Positions 56,771 to 64,000 of a DNA stretch of 64,000 nucleotides are shown here, one piece after another; position 1 is the first letter of the stretch, and each line of letters begins with the position of its first letter. Below the pieces are notes generated by a model. The model saw only the letters and a list, made by a program, of their open reading frames with translations, ran no database searches and was not told where the DNA came from. The position numbers were made by a program, and so were the translations under genes. The DNA lies in NCBI RefSeq assembly GCF_038725785.1, contig NZ_CP109796.1, forward strand, positions 4,650,001 to 4,714,000. The letters run 5' to 3'. This DNA comes from Termitidicoccus mucosus (GTDB lineage: Bacteria > Verrucomicrobiota > Verrucomicrobiia > Opitutales > Opitutaceae).

Positions 56771-56907
56771 CGCATGCCCGCCGCGCCAGGGTATTATTTT
56801 ATCCATTGCACCGCGACGCGCCTTGGTTTAATATACAAGCGCGTTTTCAGCGCACGAAAACAAAAACCATCCTATGGAGTGGAAAACGATAAACAGAAAG
56901 GAACCTT

Positions 56908-57105
56908 ATGCCACAAGGAGACAAATCGGCTTACACAGGCAAACAGATACGCCAAGCCAAACATATCGAAAAAGGATACGAGGAACGCGGTGTCAGGAAA
57001 AAGGAGGCCAAGCGGCGCGCTTGGGCCACGGTGAATAAACTCAGTGGCGGAGGCAAGAAAAGCGGCTCCGGCCGCAAACAAAGAAAATCCACGGGCAAGC
57101 GGTAG
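56908..57105 (+). CDS. Small basic 'plasmid stabilization' stress protein
   Basis: 65 residues, very basic. It opens M-P-Q-G-D-K-S-A-Y-T-G-K-Q, followed by H-I-E-K-G-Y-E-E-R-G-V and A-K-R-R-A-W-A-T-V-N-K, then a G-G-G-K-K-S-G-S-G tail. This matches a widespread small protein often annotated as plasmid stabilization protein, usually found in chromosomal stress clusters. An AAGGA Shine-Dalgarno precedes the start. A DNA- or RNA-binding role is possible given the charge. Confidence 0.8.
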   Translation: MPQGDKSAYTGKQIRQAKHIEKGYEERGVRKKEAKRRAWATVNKLSGGGKKSGSGRKQRKSTGKR

Positions 57106-57214
57106 CGTCAGCAAGCCAAAGAAAGTGACAAAAATAACCGCCGCCGACCGTCCCGGAAGATTGTTCCCTTCAGGCCAAATTTTCCAGCCCCGGGTTAACG
57201 ACGCAGGAGCCTGC

Positions 57215-57347
57215 CTGGGGGGCCGATTATCAAGCCACAATCCCGTCGGGAGTGCGTATTCAAAATCCTCCAGCCCAAGGCAGCCCTCGCGTTGCTCGGG
57301 CTCCCTTGGGCTGGAGGGCTAAACCCCGTTGGGAGTTTTTCTTTGCG
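57215..57347. repeat. REP-like palindromic region
   Basis: It contains a CCAGCCCAAGG/CCTTGGGCTGG inverted pair around 57271-57315. This is flanked by AATCCCGTCGGGAGTG on the left and AACCCCGTTGGGAGTT on the right, which are themselves related imperfect palindromes. It resembles the repeated units often linked to REP-associated transposases, though none is present here. The gap 57106-57369 has no gene. Confidence 0.65.
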
Positions 57348-57369
57348 ACATTTTAGTCATGACCGGGCA

Positions 57370-57567
57370 CTAGCAGCCGCAGTCGCGCAGGACGCTTACT
57401 ATTTCGTCCCGCTCGGCGCCTGTCCGTTTCTGGATGCGGCCGATAAGTTCATCTTCCTGTCCGTCGACATATTTCAGGTCGTCGTCAGTCAGCGAGGCGT
57501 AAGCCTGCTTGAGTTTGCCTTTGGCCACGTTCCAGTTCCCTTTCATATTTAGTTGCTGAGTATTCAC
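57370..57567 (-). CDS. CsbD-family stress protein
   Basis: 65 residues from a GTG start with an AGGAG Shine-Dalgarno about 10 bp upstream. The [18 protein letters not shown] segment and L[19 protein letters not shown] segment are the CsbD (YjbJ) signature. It is a small cytoplasmic protein induced by general stress in many bacteria; molecular role unclear. A C-G-C tail is unusual. Confidence 0.92.
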   Translation of the reverse strand: MNTQQLNMKGNWNVAKGKLKQAYASLTDDDLKYVDGQEDELIGRIQKRTGAERDEIVSVLRDCGC

Positions 57568-57720
57568 GGGATCAGTCTCCTGTTTTGAATATTAAACGTT
57601 CGCGGCGGCATGCCGCGGTATCGTTTGCACAGAAGGACAATAAGCCGTCCGGCGTCGCGTCGAAATGGGGCGCAATGCTGCTCGCCGGATGGGGGACCGC
57701 CCCCATGGCGCGCCGCGCGC

Positions 57721-57885
57721 TCACACGGTGCTGAATGCGCCGGCAATCAGCGCGATGATAAACAACACTATAAAAACAAAAAATAAAATCCTCGCCACGC
57801 CATAGGCGACGCCCGCGACACCTTGAAAACCCAGCGCCGCCGCGATCAGCGCGATGACCAGAAATATAACGGCATAATATAGCAT
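57721..57885 (-). CDS. DUF1328 small membrane protein (YtjA-type)
   Basis: 54 residues. Translation gives [20 protein letters not shown], then [14 protein letters not shown], then a second hydrophobic stretch [11 protein letters not shown]. This is the DUF1328 pattern of two transmembrane helices with the conserved G-F-x-G-V-A loop. A strong AAGGAGG Shine-Dalgarno sits about 7 bp before the ATG. It is usually found near CsbD and other stress genes, as here. Confidence 0.92.
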   Translation of the reverse strand: MLYYAVIFLVIALIAAALGFQGVAGVAYGVARILFFVFIVLFIIALIAGAFSTV

Positions 57886-57951
57886 GATTAATATCCTCCT
57901 TCTTGAGTGGTGATGTGTTGCATCGGTTTATAATGTGCCCGGGGCGGCTCC

Positions 57952-58902
57952 TCAGATGTCCGGAGTGACACCGAGCACGCCGTCCGCCCGCGACGCAGGC
58001 GGACGCCCGTCCGGCCCGTCTTCGAGATTCGCATGGCGAAAGCCGCCGCAACGCCCGCCCCACGCGGCGAAAAACGCGCCCACGCAAAAAGCGAGAAACG
58101 CCCACATCGCAGCCACGGCGGCTTTTTTCGCTCCAAGCGCCGCCGCGGCCTTCGCATCGTCAACCGCCCGATTATAGGCATCCTCCCACGACCGGACCAC
58201 GGCGGTCGCCTCCTCGCGCGATTTGCCGCTGTAGCTCGTGACGGCAGACACAAGCGCATCGCGCGCCGATGCATCCTCTTGCGTGAAAAACCGAGTGAGC
58301 GCCGCACCCGTTTCGCGCCGCGCCCGCGCCAAATCCCCCGGCGAAATCTCCCGGCCGTCCGGCTGCCGCGCCGCTTCCTCGATAAATCCGTTCACCAAGC
58401 CGCCCGGCGTCGTAAAATCCCCGCCGCGCACCGCCGGCCCTGCCTGTGCCGCGACCGCATCGACAGCGCGCGCCATCCCGCCGCTCGCGGCACGCATCGC
58501 GCCGCCGATCATCATGCCGCCGCCGCCCGTGGCGAAAATCACCGACACCACGGTGGCCACGCACCAGACCAGCAAGCCGTGGATTCCCCCGCTGTTGCCA
58601 ATGCCGCGCGGCGCCGTCCGGCCCGCAATCCATCCTCCAGCCCAAAGTGAAATCAGCGCCGCCACCGACCACCCCAACCCCAACGCAAGCGAAATGTCGG
58701 ACAAATCGCCCTGACCGGGCTTGGGATTGGCGATGGCGATACCTGTGCTCATGCCGAGCATTCCGAGAACAATATGCAACGCCAGTGCGGTGAAACAGCC
58801 CCCGAAAATTGACCCCCAGGATAGTCGCGCCCTCCATGTCGGTGATGTAGTTATTTCCGGATACACATGCGCGCTCGGCGCGGTCACGATTGTCGTATTC
58901 AT
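57952..58902 (-). CDS. Stress-cluster membrane protein (PhnA-like annotation)
   Basis: 316 residues from the ATG at 58902. Hydrophobic segments near residues 28-50, 70-90 and 105-130 are followed by a ~130-residue hydrophilic, alanine-rich region with R-E-E-A-T-A-V-V-R-S-W-E-D-A-Y, then a last segment near residue 270 and a soluble tail. Similar proteins are often annotated 'PhnA-like' without evidence. The G-S-I-F-G-G-C-F-T-A-L-A segment after the first helix recalls small TIGR04086-type membrane proteins. It lies upstream of DUF1328 on the same strand and may be co-transcribed. Function is unknown. Confidence 0.65.
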   Translation of the reverse strand: MNTTIVTAPSAHVYPEITTSPTWRARLSWGSIFGGCFTALALHIVLGMLGMSTGIAIANPKPGQGDLSDISLALGLGWSVAALISLWAGGWIAGRTAPRGIGNSGGIHGLLVWCVATVVSVIFATGGGGMMIGGAMRAASGGMARAVDAVAAQAGPAVRGGDFTTPGGLVNGFIEEAARQPDGREISPGDLARARRETGAALTRFFTQEDASARDALVSAVTSYSGKSREEATAVVRSWEDAYNRAVDDAKAAAALGAKKAAVAAMWAFLAFCVGAFFAAWGGRCGGFRHANLEDGPDGRPPASRADGVLGVTPDI

Positions 58903-59560
58903 GATTATTTTGGGTGAATTGCCGCGCACCATAATTCACAATCGCTGCATCTGCCACCGGGGGACTCACTGTTGACGGCAGCAGGGATTCGCCCCATGCC
59001 AGCGCTGCGATGGCGGTTGCAATGGGGGAATTCTCCTGGATGGGACCACCGGCTGTTCGGCACCGCATTATCCGCCGCGCTCTGCGGTCCGGATGCTCTG
59101 GGATGCGGGGAAGCGCACCACGAAGGCCCGGGTGCCGGGCTTGATCCAGTCGTCGAAGGCGGCCAGGGCCGCCGTGTGGTATTCATGCAGGGCTTGGCGC
59201 GACCGGGCATCGCTCCGGGCACGGTGAACCAGCACGGCAAAGCGATCATGGCGAAGCTGAAACTGCATCACAAGGGGCAGCCTATGTTGCATGCCTTCCG
59301 GCAGGGCTAGGTGCGGGCGATGGCGGAGAACATTTATTATCCCGGTTTCCAGCGACGTCTCCAGAACAAGAAAAACGGCGTGCCGGAATCCGCGGGGAAA
59401 ACGGCGGGTGCGACCGCAAAATGATGAAAAACAACCGTTCCGATCAACACGACATCATGAAAACGCAACACCCCGTTCCTTCGGTGGCGCACCTGACAAC
59501 GCGGATGAACGCCGGTTAACCTCGCGGCCTGCGCGTGGCCCAACTATGGACGTCGGAAAT
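58903..59560. other. 658-bp region with only degenerate reading frames
   Basis: Frames of about 75-110 residues occur on both strands around 58972-59310. The minus-strand frame 59068-59265 (M-Q-F-Q-L-R-H-D-R-F-A-V-L, then F-D-D-W-I-K-P-G-T-R-A-F-V-V-R-F) reads most like a protein, but I recognise no family. A gene remnant is possible. No repeats or RNA genes seen. Confidence 0.4.
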
Positions 59561-60070
59561 ATGATCGAATCAAGATATTCCATAGCAGCGTCTCTTTTAA
59601 TTTTGTTTCTGGCACTTGGCGGGTGTCTCGAAAAAACAAGCAAAGCAACCGATCCCACCCCGGAAAATGTTGCGCTTGTAAAGCGCTTTGTCGACCAAGT
59701 GATCAACAGAGGCGACATCAGTGCCGTGGATGAATTATGGGCCCCGGATATGCAATGGCATAGCGCCGGCGCGCCCGATGTGACAGGACGCGATACCTAT
59801 AAGAAGATGCTGCAGGCATCCGTTGGCGGTGCCTTTACAGATATGCACCTTGATATCATTGATGTGATAGCGCAAAACGATAAAGTGGTGCTGTATTTTA
59901 CTAATTCAGGAATTAATACGGGGGATTTCATGGGGCATAAGGCCACCGGTAAATACGCCAAATGGATTGGCATGGGCATTTATCGCATTGCGAACGGCAG
60001 GATAGCCGAGGCATGGTTTTCGGAAGACATTCTGGGAATGTTCATGCAATTGGAGTTTATAAAGATATAA
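59561..60070 (+). CDS. SnoaL-like (ester cyclase-type) lipoprotein
   Basis: 169 residues from the ATG at 59561 (an ATG at 59546 is in frame). The signal peptide ends in a lipobox L-A-L-G-G-C with Cys22 as the expected lipidated residue. The mature part is a SnoaL/NTF2-like cone: V-K-R-F-V-D-Q-V-I-N-R-G-D, then W-A-P-D-M-Q-W-H, a central H-L-D-I-I-D-V-I-A-Q-N-D-K-V-V, and a late I-Y-R-I-A-N-G-R-I-A-E-A-W segment. Ester-cyclase-like proteins are often secreted and of unknown substrate. It is the last chromosomal gene before the integration junction. Confidence 0.85.
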   Translation: MIESRYSIAASLLILFLALGGCLEKTSKATDPTPENVALVKRFVDQVINRGDISAVDELWAPDMQWHSAGAPDVTGRDTYKKMLQASVGGAFTDMHLDIIDVIAQNDKVVLYFTNSGINTGDFMGHKATGKYAKWIGMGIYRIANGRIAEAWFSEDILGMFMQLEFIKI

Positions 60071-60249
60071 ATGACGCCGGGCGAGGCGCGGCTGCACACC
60101 AAGGAGGGCCCGAAGCCCCTCGTGTCAGCCTTCGCTGGGCAGCGCGCGAGGGTGAGGGCGGGGTCGCCCGCATCGCCGGGGCCGATGTGGAGTTTGAAGG
60201 TGCGGGTCTGCCCGGTGGCCTTGACCTTGAAATCTCAGGACCCACTCGG
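60071..60249. other. Short region before the tRNA terminator, no clear gene
   Basis: A minus-strand frame reads T-F-K-L-H-I-G-P-G-D-A-G-D-P-A-L-T but lacks a start and a recognisable family. It may be a fragment of an older gene or chance. Confidence 0.35.
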
Positions 60250-60283
60250 CAAAACCCCCGGGAGCAGTTTCCGGGGGTTTCAA
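60250..60283 (-). terminator. Terminator of the truncated tRNA-Met gene
   Basis: The stem AAACCCCCGG/CCGGGGGTTT has an 8-10-nt loop and is followed on the minus strand by a T run. It stands directly after the 3' end of the tRNA fragment, where a tRNA terminator is expected. Confidence 0.85.
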
Positions 60284-60285
60284 AA

Positions 60286-60336
60286 TGGGTGCAGGGGTTG
60301 GATTTGAACCAACAACCTTCAGGTTATGAGCCTGAC
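60286..60336 (-). tRNA. 3' fragment of a tRNA-Met gene (integration junction)
   Basis: On the minus strand this gives the anticodon stem TCAGG/CCTGA around the loop CTCATAA (anticodon CAT), then the T arm GTTGG-TTCAAAT-CCAAC and a 3' acceptor strand ending in CCA. The D arm and 5' acceptor strand are missing; the sequence turns AT-rich at 60337. The anticodon and T arms resemble initiator tRNA-fMet more than elongator tRNA-Met. About 51 nt remain, the usual length of a 3'-end attachment site, and the integrase gene starts 138 bp to the right. The complete tRNA is expected at the far end of the element. Confidence 0.85.
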
Positions 60337-60473
60337 AAAATTATGTTGATTTATAAATAGTTATGTAATTTTTATGTATTTCTTTGGTGCTTTCTTTGGT
60401 TTTTACTTGCCTTTTTGTTGCTGGGTGTCACCCTGTGTTTCTGAAAGTTGCAACCATTAACCAATTAATTATT

Positions 60474-61904
60474 ATGCCATTAGAATTACGCAAAGACAGC
60501 GGGTGGTGGTATGGACGCGCGAGTGTGAATGGCAAGGCGCTCTGCAAAAATCTCAGTGTGAAAATTGCCGGAAATCGTCCGAAAAAGCTTTCGTTGCAAG
60601 GTGATATGACATTTGAGCGCTCGCGTGCGAAAGCGCAGGCGGAATTGGAGAAATGGCAGCTCGAATTGAAGCGCCGCACCACGGCGGAAGAGCTCATCCA
60701 GACCGTCCACGAGATTCGCACGGGGGAGCGTATTCAGTCGATTGCGCTGGCAGATGCTTTTGCGCGCTGGTTGGCCCTTCCTCGTCGACGTCAGCCGAGT
60801 TCGCGGTATGTCGACCAAGCGAAAAGTTGGATGACGCGGTTTGTCGCTTATCTCAAAAGCAATTACCCCTCTGCTCGCGAGATGGACGATGTGCACAGTA
60901 ATATGGCCCGGACGTTTTTTTCCGACGAACAGAAGCGCGGCATTGCTCCGAAAACCTACAATAACATTCTCATTTTTTTGCGCTCCAGCTTCGGTGCTTT
61001 GCAGAAAGACGCGGGCATGGCGGAGAATCCTTTCGCGGGGTTGCCGACACTTGAGGAGGACACGGTTTTCAGAAAACCGTTCAGCGCGGAGGAGCTGGCG
61101 GATATTGCCGACGCGGCGAAAACCGATCCGTTCATCCACCCCATCATCATCACCGGCATGTGCACGGCGATGCGCCGGGGCGATTGCTGCCTGCTGCAAT
61201 GGGAGTCCGTCGATTTGGAGGCGCGGTTCATCATGGTCAAAACATCCAAGACGGGAGAACTGGTGCAGATTCCGATTTTCGCACAGCTCCACGAGGTCCT
61301 GACGCAGGCGCAAAAAGACAGACAGGAGAAAAACGAAAAATCGCCCTATGTTTTCCCCGAGCAGGCGGACAAGTATCAGAACAACCCCGACCTGATTACG
61401 GACCGCGTGCGGCGGGTGCTGCGCGAAGTCGGATTTTCCGGCGAGGATGGCGATGGAACCTCGGAAAAAGGCTGCGTGAACCAGAAACGCAAAGTGGGCC
61501 TGCGCAAAGCGTCCGTCCGTGATTTTCACTCGTTTCGCGTGAGTTGGGTGACGCTCGCGCTGACTGCCGGCGTGCCCTTGGAGATTGTGCAAAAAGTCAC
61601 CGGACATCGCACAGCTTCGATTGTGATGACGCACTACTTCCAGCCGGGGCGCGAGGAGTTCCGCAAGACGCTTAGCGGCAAATTGCCCGAAGCCATCAGC
61701 GGGCAAAGTGAGAAGCCTGCACCTGTTGTCATTAGTTTGGACGAAATCCGTGCCGAGCTTTTGGCAATGAAACTGAAAACGTGGAAAACGATACGAGATG
61801 GACTTGTCGCGAAAATTCCGGAACCGACACCAGCAGCGAAACCGCCTGCCGGCAAGAAGCCGATGTTGACAGTGAAGGCTGTGGAGAAGGATGCGGCTGG
61901 CTGA
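60474..61904 (+). CDS. int: Tyrosine-type site-specific integrase
   Basis: 476 residues from the ATG at 60474, with a further in-frame start 90 bp upstream. The core-binding domain covers about residues 90-200 and the catalytic domain 210-400. Catalytic residues can be read: R234 (C-T-A-M-R-R-G-D), H352-x-x-R355 (H-S-F-R), H378 (G-H-R-T) and the nucleophile Y388 (M-T-H-Y-F). The C-terminal ~75 residues are basic and Pro/Ala-rich. It lies next to the tRNA-Met fragment and presumably catalysed integration of the element that continues off the right edge. An ACCCTGTGTTTCTGA word 30 bp upstream partly matches the operator-like site before the AbiEi gene. Confidence 0.93.
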   Translation: MPLELRKDSGWWYGRASVNGKALCKNLSVKIAGNRPKKLSLQGDMTFERSRAKAQAELEKWQLELKRRTTAEELIQTVHEIRTGERIQSIALADAFARWLALPRRRQPSSRYVDQAKSWMTRFVAYLKSNYPSAREMDDVHSNMARTFFSDEQKRGIAPKTYNNILIFLRSSFGALQKDAGMAENPFAGLPTLEEDTVFRKPFSAEELADIADAAKTDPFIHPIIITGMCTAMRRGDCCLLQWESVDLEARFIMVKTSKTGELVQIPIFAQLHEVLTQAQKDRQEKNEKSPYVFPEQADKYQNNPDLITDRVRRVLREVGFSGEDGDGTSEKGCVNQKRKVGLRKASVRDFHSFRVSWVTLALTAGVPLEIVQKVTGHRTASIVMTHYFQPGREEFRKTLSGKLPEAISGQSEKPAPVVISLDEIRAELLAMKLKTWKTIRDGLVAKIPEPTPAAKPPAGKKPMLTVKAVEKDAAG

Positions 61905-61955
61905 TTATTGCACGATGTGCGTGACTTTAGAATTGAATTGCTTTTGCTTTCTTTT

Positions 61956-61985
61956 TGTCAGAAATAATACCCTGTTTTTCTGACA
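61956..61985. promoter_or_regulatory. Operator-like palindrome upstream of the AbiEi gene
   Basis: The 9-bp perfect arms TGTCAGAAA/TTTCTGACA have a 12-nt spacer, ending 6 bp before the GTG start. It contains AAATAATACCCT; the same core with G for A occurs in the palindrome before the Fic gene. A site for autoregulation by the AbiEi-type antitoxin is likely. Confidence 0.65.
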
Positions 61986-61991
61986 TAAACT

Positions 61992-62612
61992 GTGAAAGAA
62001 ACTGTCAAAAGCTACGAGAAATCAATAACTAGCCGAATTTATGGATATGGTAGGGGTAGCGTGTTCACGCCAAACTATTTTTTGGACATTGCAGGGCGCC
62101 ATGCCGTTGACCAAGCACTGCACCGGATCATGAGTGCAGGGACAATTCAGCGGATTGCCAGAGGGCTTTACCATTACCCAGAAACGCACCCCGTCTTGGG
62201 AAATGTTGCCCCAAGTATTGATGTTGTTGCGCGCGCACTTGCTTCCAGCGAACACGCCAAAGTCCTGCCATCGGGAGCCTATGCAGCCAATCTTCTCGGT
62301 TTATCAGAGCAAGTGCCTGCCAAGGTGGTGTTTCTCACGAATGGGCGTGGACGCAAGGTGAAGCTCGGCAAGCTCACCATCGAACTGCGTTCCACTACTC
62401 CTCGTAAGGTTGCCGGGGCTGGTCGGACTAGCGGGATTGTGCTTTCGGCGCTCCGGTATTTTGGAGACGAACATATCACTCCGGAACGCATAGCGCATCT
62501 TCGTAAAACCCTTTCGGCGGAAGATAAAAAACGATTGTTGGCTGACCTGCCTAGTGCGCCGACGTGGATGCACCGGCATCTTCGTGCAATCGCAACGGAG
62601 GAACGCACATGA
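61992..62612 (+). CDS. AbiEi-type antitoxin / DUF6088 protein
   Basis: 206 residues from a GTG start. The N-terminal ~70 residues form a winged-helix-like unit (I-T-S-R-I-Y-G-Y-G-R-G-S-V-F, A-V-D-Q-A-L-H-R-I, G-T-I-Q-R-I-A-R-G-L-Y-H-Y-P). Residues 85-150 are the DUF6088/AbiEi C-terminal part (V-L-P-S-G-A-Y-A-A-N-L-L-G-L-S, V-F-L-T-N-G-R-G-R). In AbiE systems this protein represses its operon and neutralises AbiEii. The following toxin gene is broken, and it overlaps it by the ATGA arrangement at 62609-62612. It may persist as a repressor only. Confidence 0.88.
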   Translation: MKETVKSYEKSITSRIYGYGRGSVFTPNYFLDIAGRHAVDQALHRIMSAGTIQRIARGLYHYPETHPVLGNVAPSIDVVARALASSEHAKVLPSGAYAANLLGLSEQVPAKVVFLTNGRGRKVKLGKLTIELRSTTPRKVAGAGRTSGIVLSALRYFGDEHITPERIAHLRKTLSAEDKKRLLADLPSAPTWMHRHLRAIATEERT

Positions 62613-63024
62613 GCACCTTTGCCAATTTGCCCGCAAAAGAACGCGAACTGTATTTCCGCCAATACCAGCAATTGCGGGGTATTGATCCTTCCATCGTCCC
62701 AAAGATAAGCCCATTCGTGATCGTCAGGCGCGCCATTACGCTGATTTTGCAGCATTATGGGTGCACAAGCCAGCAACGGAAGCGCATCTCCGTCTTGATC
62801 TGTTACAGCGCGTGCGTGAGCACAAAGCACGGTTCTTTTCTTCCAGCTGGGCGAGCTATGCGACGGCTGTTCCTGGCAGTTTACGTCTTGTTCCACCCGC
62901 GCATCGCATGGATGCGTTGCGCGCCGATTACGCAGCAATGGAACAAATGTTCCTAAATGAACCGAGATCGTTCGACGAAATAATGAAGATTCTGAAGGAA
63001 GCTGAAGTGATTTTGAATCATTGA
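62609..63024 (+). pseudogene. AbiEii toxin remnant with internal deletion and frame change
   Basis: The first ~31 codons (M-S-T-F-A-N-L-P-A-K-E-R-E-L-Y-F-R) match the start of AbiEii nucleotidyltransferase toxins. From about 62708 the same DNA read in another frame gives P-I-R-D-R-Q-A-R-H-Y-A-D-F, then L-L-Q-R-V-R-E-H-K, and finally the AbiEii-like end R-M-D-A-L-R-A-D-Y-A-A-M-E-Q-M-F to the stop at 63024. Intact AbiEii proteins are about 300 residues. The central nucleotidyltransferase core, including the G-G-T-x-L and Asp motifs, is missing. The toxin is therefore dead while its antitoxin is intact. Confidence 0.82.
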
Positions 63025-63145
63025 GGGAATCGTCATATAGATCTTGGGATTAAGGCGATCTGATCACACAAGCGTTTCTCAGCGCGACCCATGTGGCATG
63101 CTGTGGAAATAGCATGTCATTTTATTTCATTTTTATCGACTTTTT

Positions 63146-63170
63146 GGAAATAATGCCCTTTCTTATTTCC
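63146..63170. promoter_or_regulatory. Operator-like palindrome upstream of the Fic gene
   Basis: The 8-bp perfect arms GGAAATAA/TTATTTCC have a 9-nt spacer and lie 4 bp before the Fic ATG. The site includes GAAATAATGCCCT, nearly the core found before the AbiEi gene (GAAATAATACCCT), suggesting a shared regulator. Confidence 0.55.
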
Positions 63171-63174
63171 ATTC

Positions 63175-64000
63175 ATGAAAACACGCAAAACAGCCTCTTC
63201 ACCGGTGGGACGCTGGATCAAGACCTTGGAAGGCTATAATGCCTATCACCCTGCGGCGCTTCCGCCAGAGATTGCTTGGAACAACCGGCTGGTGCGCATT
63301 CTTTCACAAGCAGATCAACTATTGGGACGCCTTGTTGGCGAAGGACGGCGGCTTCCGAGCCCGCATGTGCTGATCCGTCCGTTTGTCCGCCGTGAAGCGG
63401 TCTTTTCCAGCAAGATTGAGGGGACACAGGCCACACTGGGCGAGTTGTTGGCAGCGGAAGCCGGCGCCACGCCCGAACGCAGTCCCGAGGATTTGCGTGA
63501 GGTCGGCAACTACGTGGCGGCTTTGGAATTTGGCATGAAGCGCCTGAAAACGCTGCCACTTTCGCTTCGATTGATTCGCGAGCTTCACGAAAAACTGATG
63601 GCAGGAGTTCGTGGGGATTACGCGACTCCCGGCGAATTTCGACGCACTCAAAATTGGATCGGACGTCCTGGATGCACGCTAGCCGATGCCTCGTATGTGC
63701 CACCTCCGCCCGATGCGCTCGGAGAACATCTCGGGCGATTGGAGAAATTCCTGCATGATGAAAGCATTCCGCCGTTGGTGCATGCTGCGCTCATGCATTA
63801 TCAGTTTGAAGCCATCCATCCGTTTCTGGACGGCAATGGACGTGTTGGGCGATTACTTATCACCCTATGTCTCCATGCGCATGGTGTGTTGCCGGAACCG
63901 CTCCTCTACCTGTCGGCATTTTTCGAGGCCACCCGCTCGGACTATTACGGAAGTCTTCGTGCCGTTACGGAGGAAGGCGATTGGACAGGCTGGCTGGAGT
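63175..64000 (+). CDS. Fic/DOC-family AMPylase, class II (3' end outside window)
   Basis: 275 residues are visible and the frame is open at the window edge. The Fic core motif H215-P-F-L-D219-G-N-G-R223-V-G-R226 is complete, so catalysis by H215 is expected. An N-terminal inhibitory motif S78-S-K-I-E82-G marks it as class II, with E82 expected to block ATP binding until relieved. The early P-P-x-I-x-W and E-G-T-Q-A-T segments match stand-alone Fic proteins that often end in a winged helix, which would lie off the edge. It follows the AbiE remnant on the integrated element and may serve defence or regulation. Confidence 0.92.
   Translation, partial: MKTRKTASSPVGRWIKTLEGYNAYHPAALPPEIAWNNRLVRILSQADQLLGRLVGEGRRLPSPHVLIRPFVRREAVFSSKIEGTQATLGELLAAEAGATPERSPEDLREVGNYVAALEFGMKRLKTLPLSLRLIRELHEKLMAGVRGDYATPGEFRRTQNWIGRPGCTLADASYVPPPPDALGEHLGRLEKFLHDESIPPLVHAALMHYQFEAIHPFLDGNGRVGRLLITLCLHAHGVLPEPLLYLSAFFEATRSDYYGSLRAVTEEGDWTGWLE

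Noticed and set aside
59291-59560. Upstream extension of the SnoaL-like protein by 90 residues
   Set aside because: The extension is Arg-rich and would place the lipoprotein signal in the middle of the protein.

Overview
The window looks like a chromosomal segment of a GC-rich Opitutaceae-type verrucomicrobium. This is inferred from content, not from a database search. The pointers are two TonB-dependent receptors sharing an N-terminal L-S-P-F-E-V motif, a giant autotransporter, secreted LamG/lyase proteins, paired URO-D-fold proteins, a sodium/solute symporter next to a GH105 enzyme, mostly absent Shine-Dalgarno sites, and many intergenic inverted-repeat elements.

Layout. 1-2196 is the C-terminal part of a biotin-dependent urea carboxylase. 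2240-6517 (minus strand) is a complete ADP-heptose pathway: gmhA, hldD, a free-standing adenylyltransferase, and a heptose kinase fused to an HAD phosphatase. 6712-7764 is a GntR/LacI regulator. 8040-11815 (minus) is a symporter, URO-D methyltransferase-like and GH105 operon. 11923-18234 is a 2,100-residue autotransporter. 18509-40342 is a secreted polysaccharide-degradation locus around an AraC regulator: an unknown secreted protein, SGNH esterase, acetyl-xylan-esterase-like hydrolase, GH95-like enzyme, LamG protein, TonB receptor, LamG/lyase/pectate-lyase multidomain protein, URO-D-like protein and heparinase-like lyase. It has an outer-membrane receptor but no SusD-like partner. 40634-42945 holds a half-length UvrA and a GYF-domain membrane protein. 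43458-47291 is a second, more AT-rich TonB receptor. 47598-50291 is a membrane-TPR protein that carries repeat elements in its coding sequence.

50508-58902 is a stress-type cluster: VOC protein, Gfo/Idh/MocA oxidoreductase, DUF892 ferritin-like protein, FAD-Rieske oxidoreductase, duplicated-fold membrane protein, orphan LuxR-type response regulator, 'plasmid stabilization' small protein, CsbD, DUF1328 and a large membrane protein. The Rieske domain lacks one histidine ligand. A SnoaL-like lipoprotein follows.

From 60286 to the right edge is the start of an integrated element. A 3' fragment of a tRNA-Met gene with its terminator marks the junction, followed by a tyrosine integrase, an AbiEi-type antitoxin, a gutted AbiEii toxin pseudogene and a Fic protein cut by the window edge.

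The most distinctive theme is palindromic DNA. At least seven families of inverted repeats occupy the gaps, and several members are read in frame inside genes. Other leads are a 28-nt element duplicated upstream of both genes flanking the AraC regulator, the kinase-HAD fusion, and a shared operator-like palindrome before the AbiEi and Fic genes.
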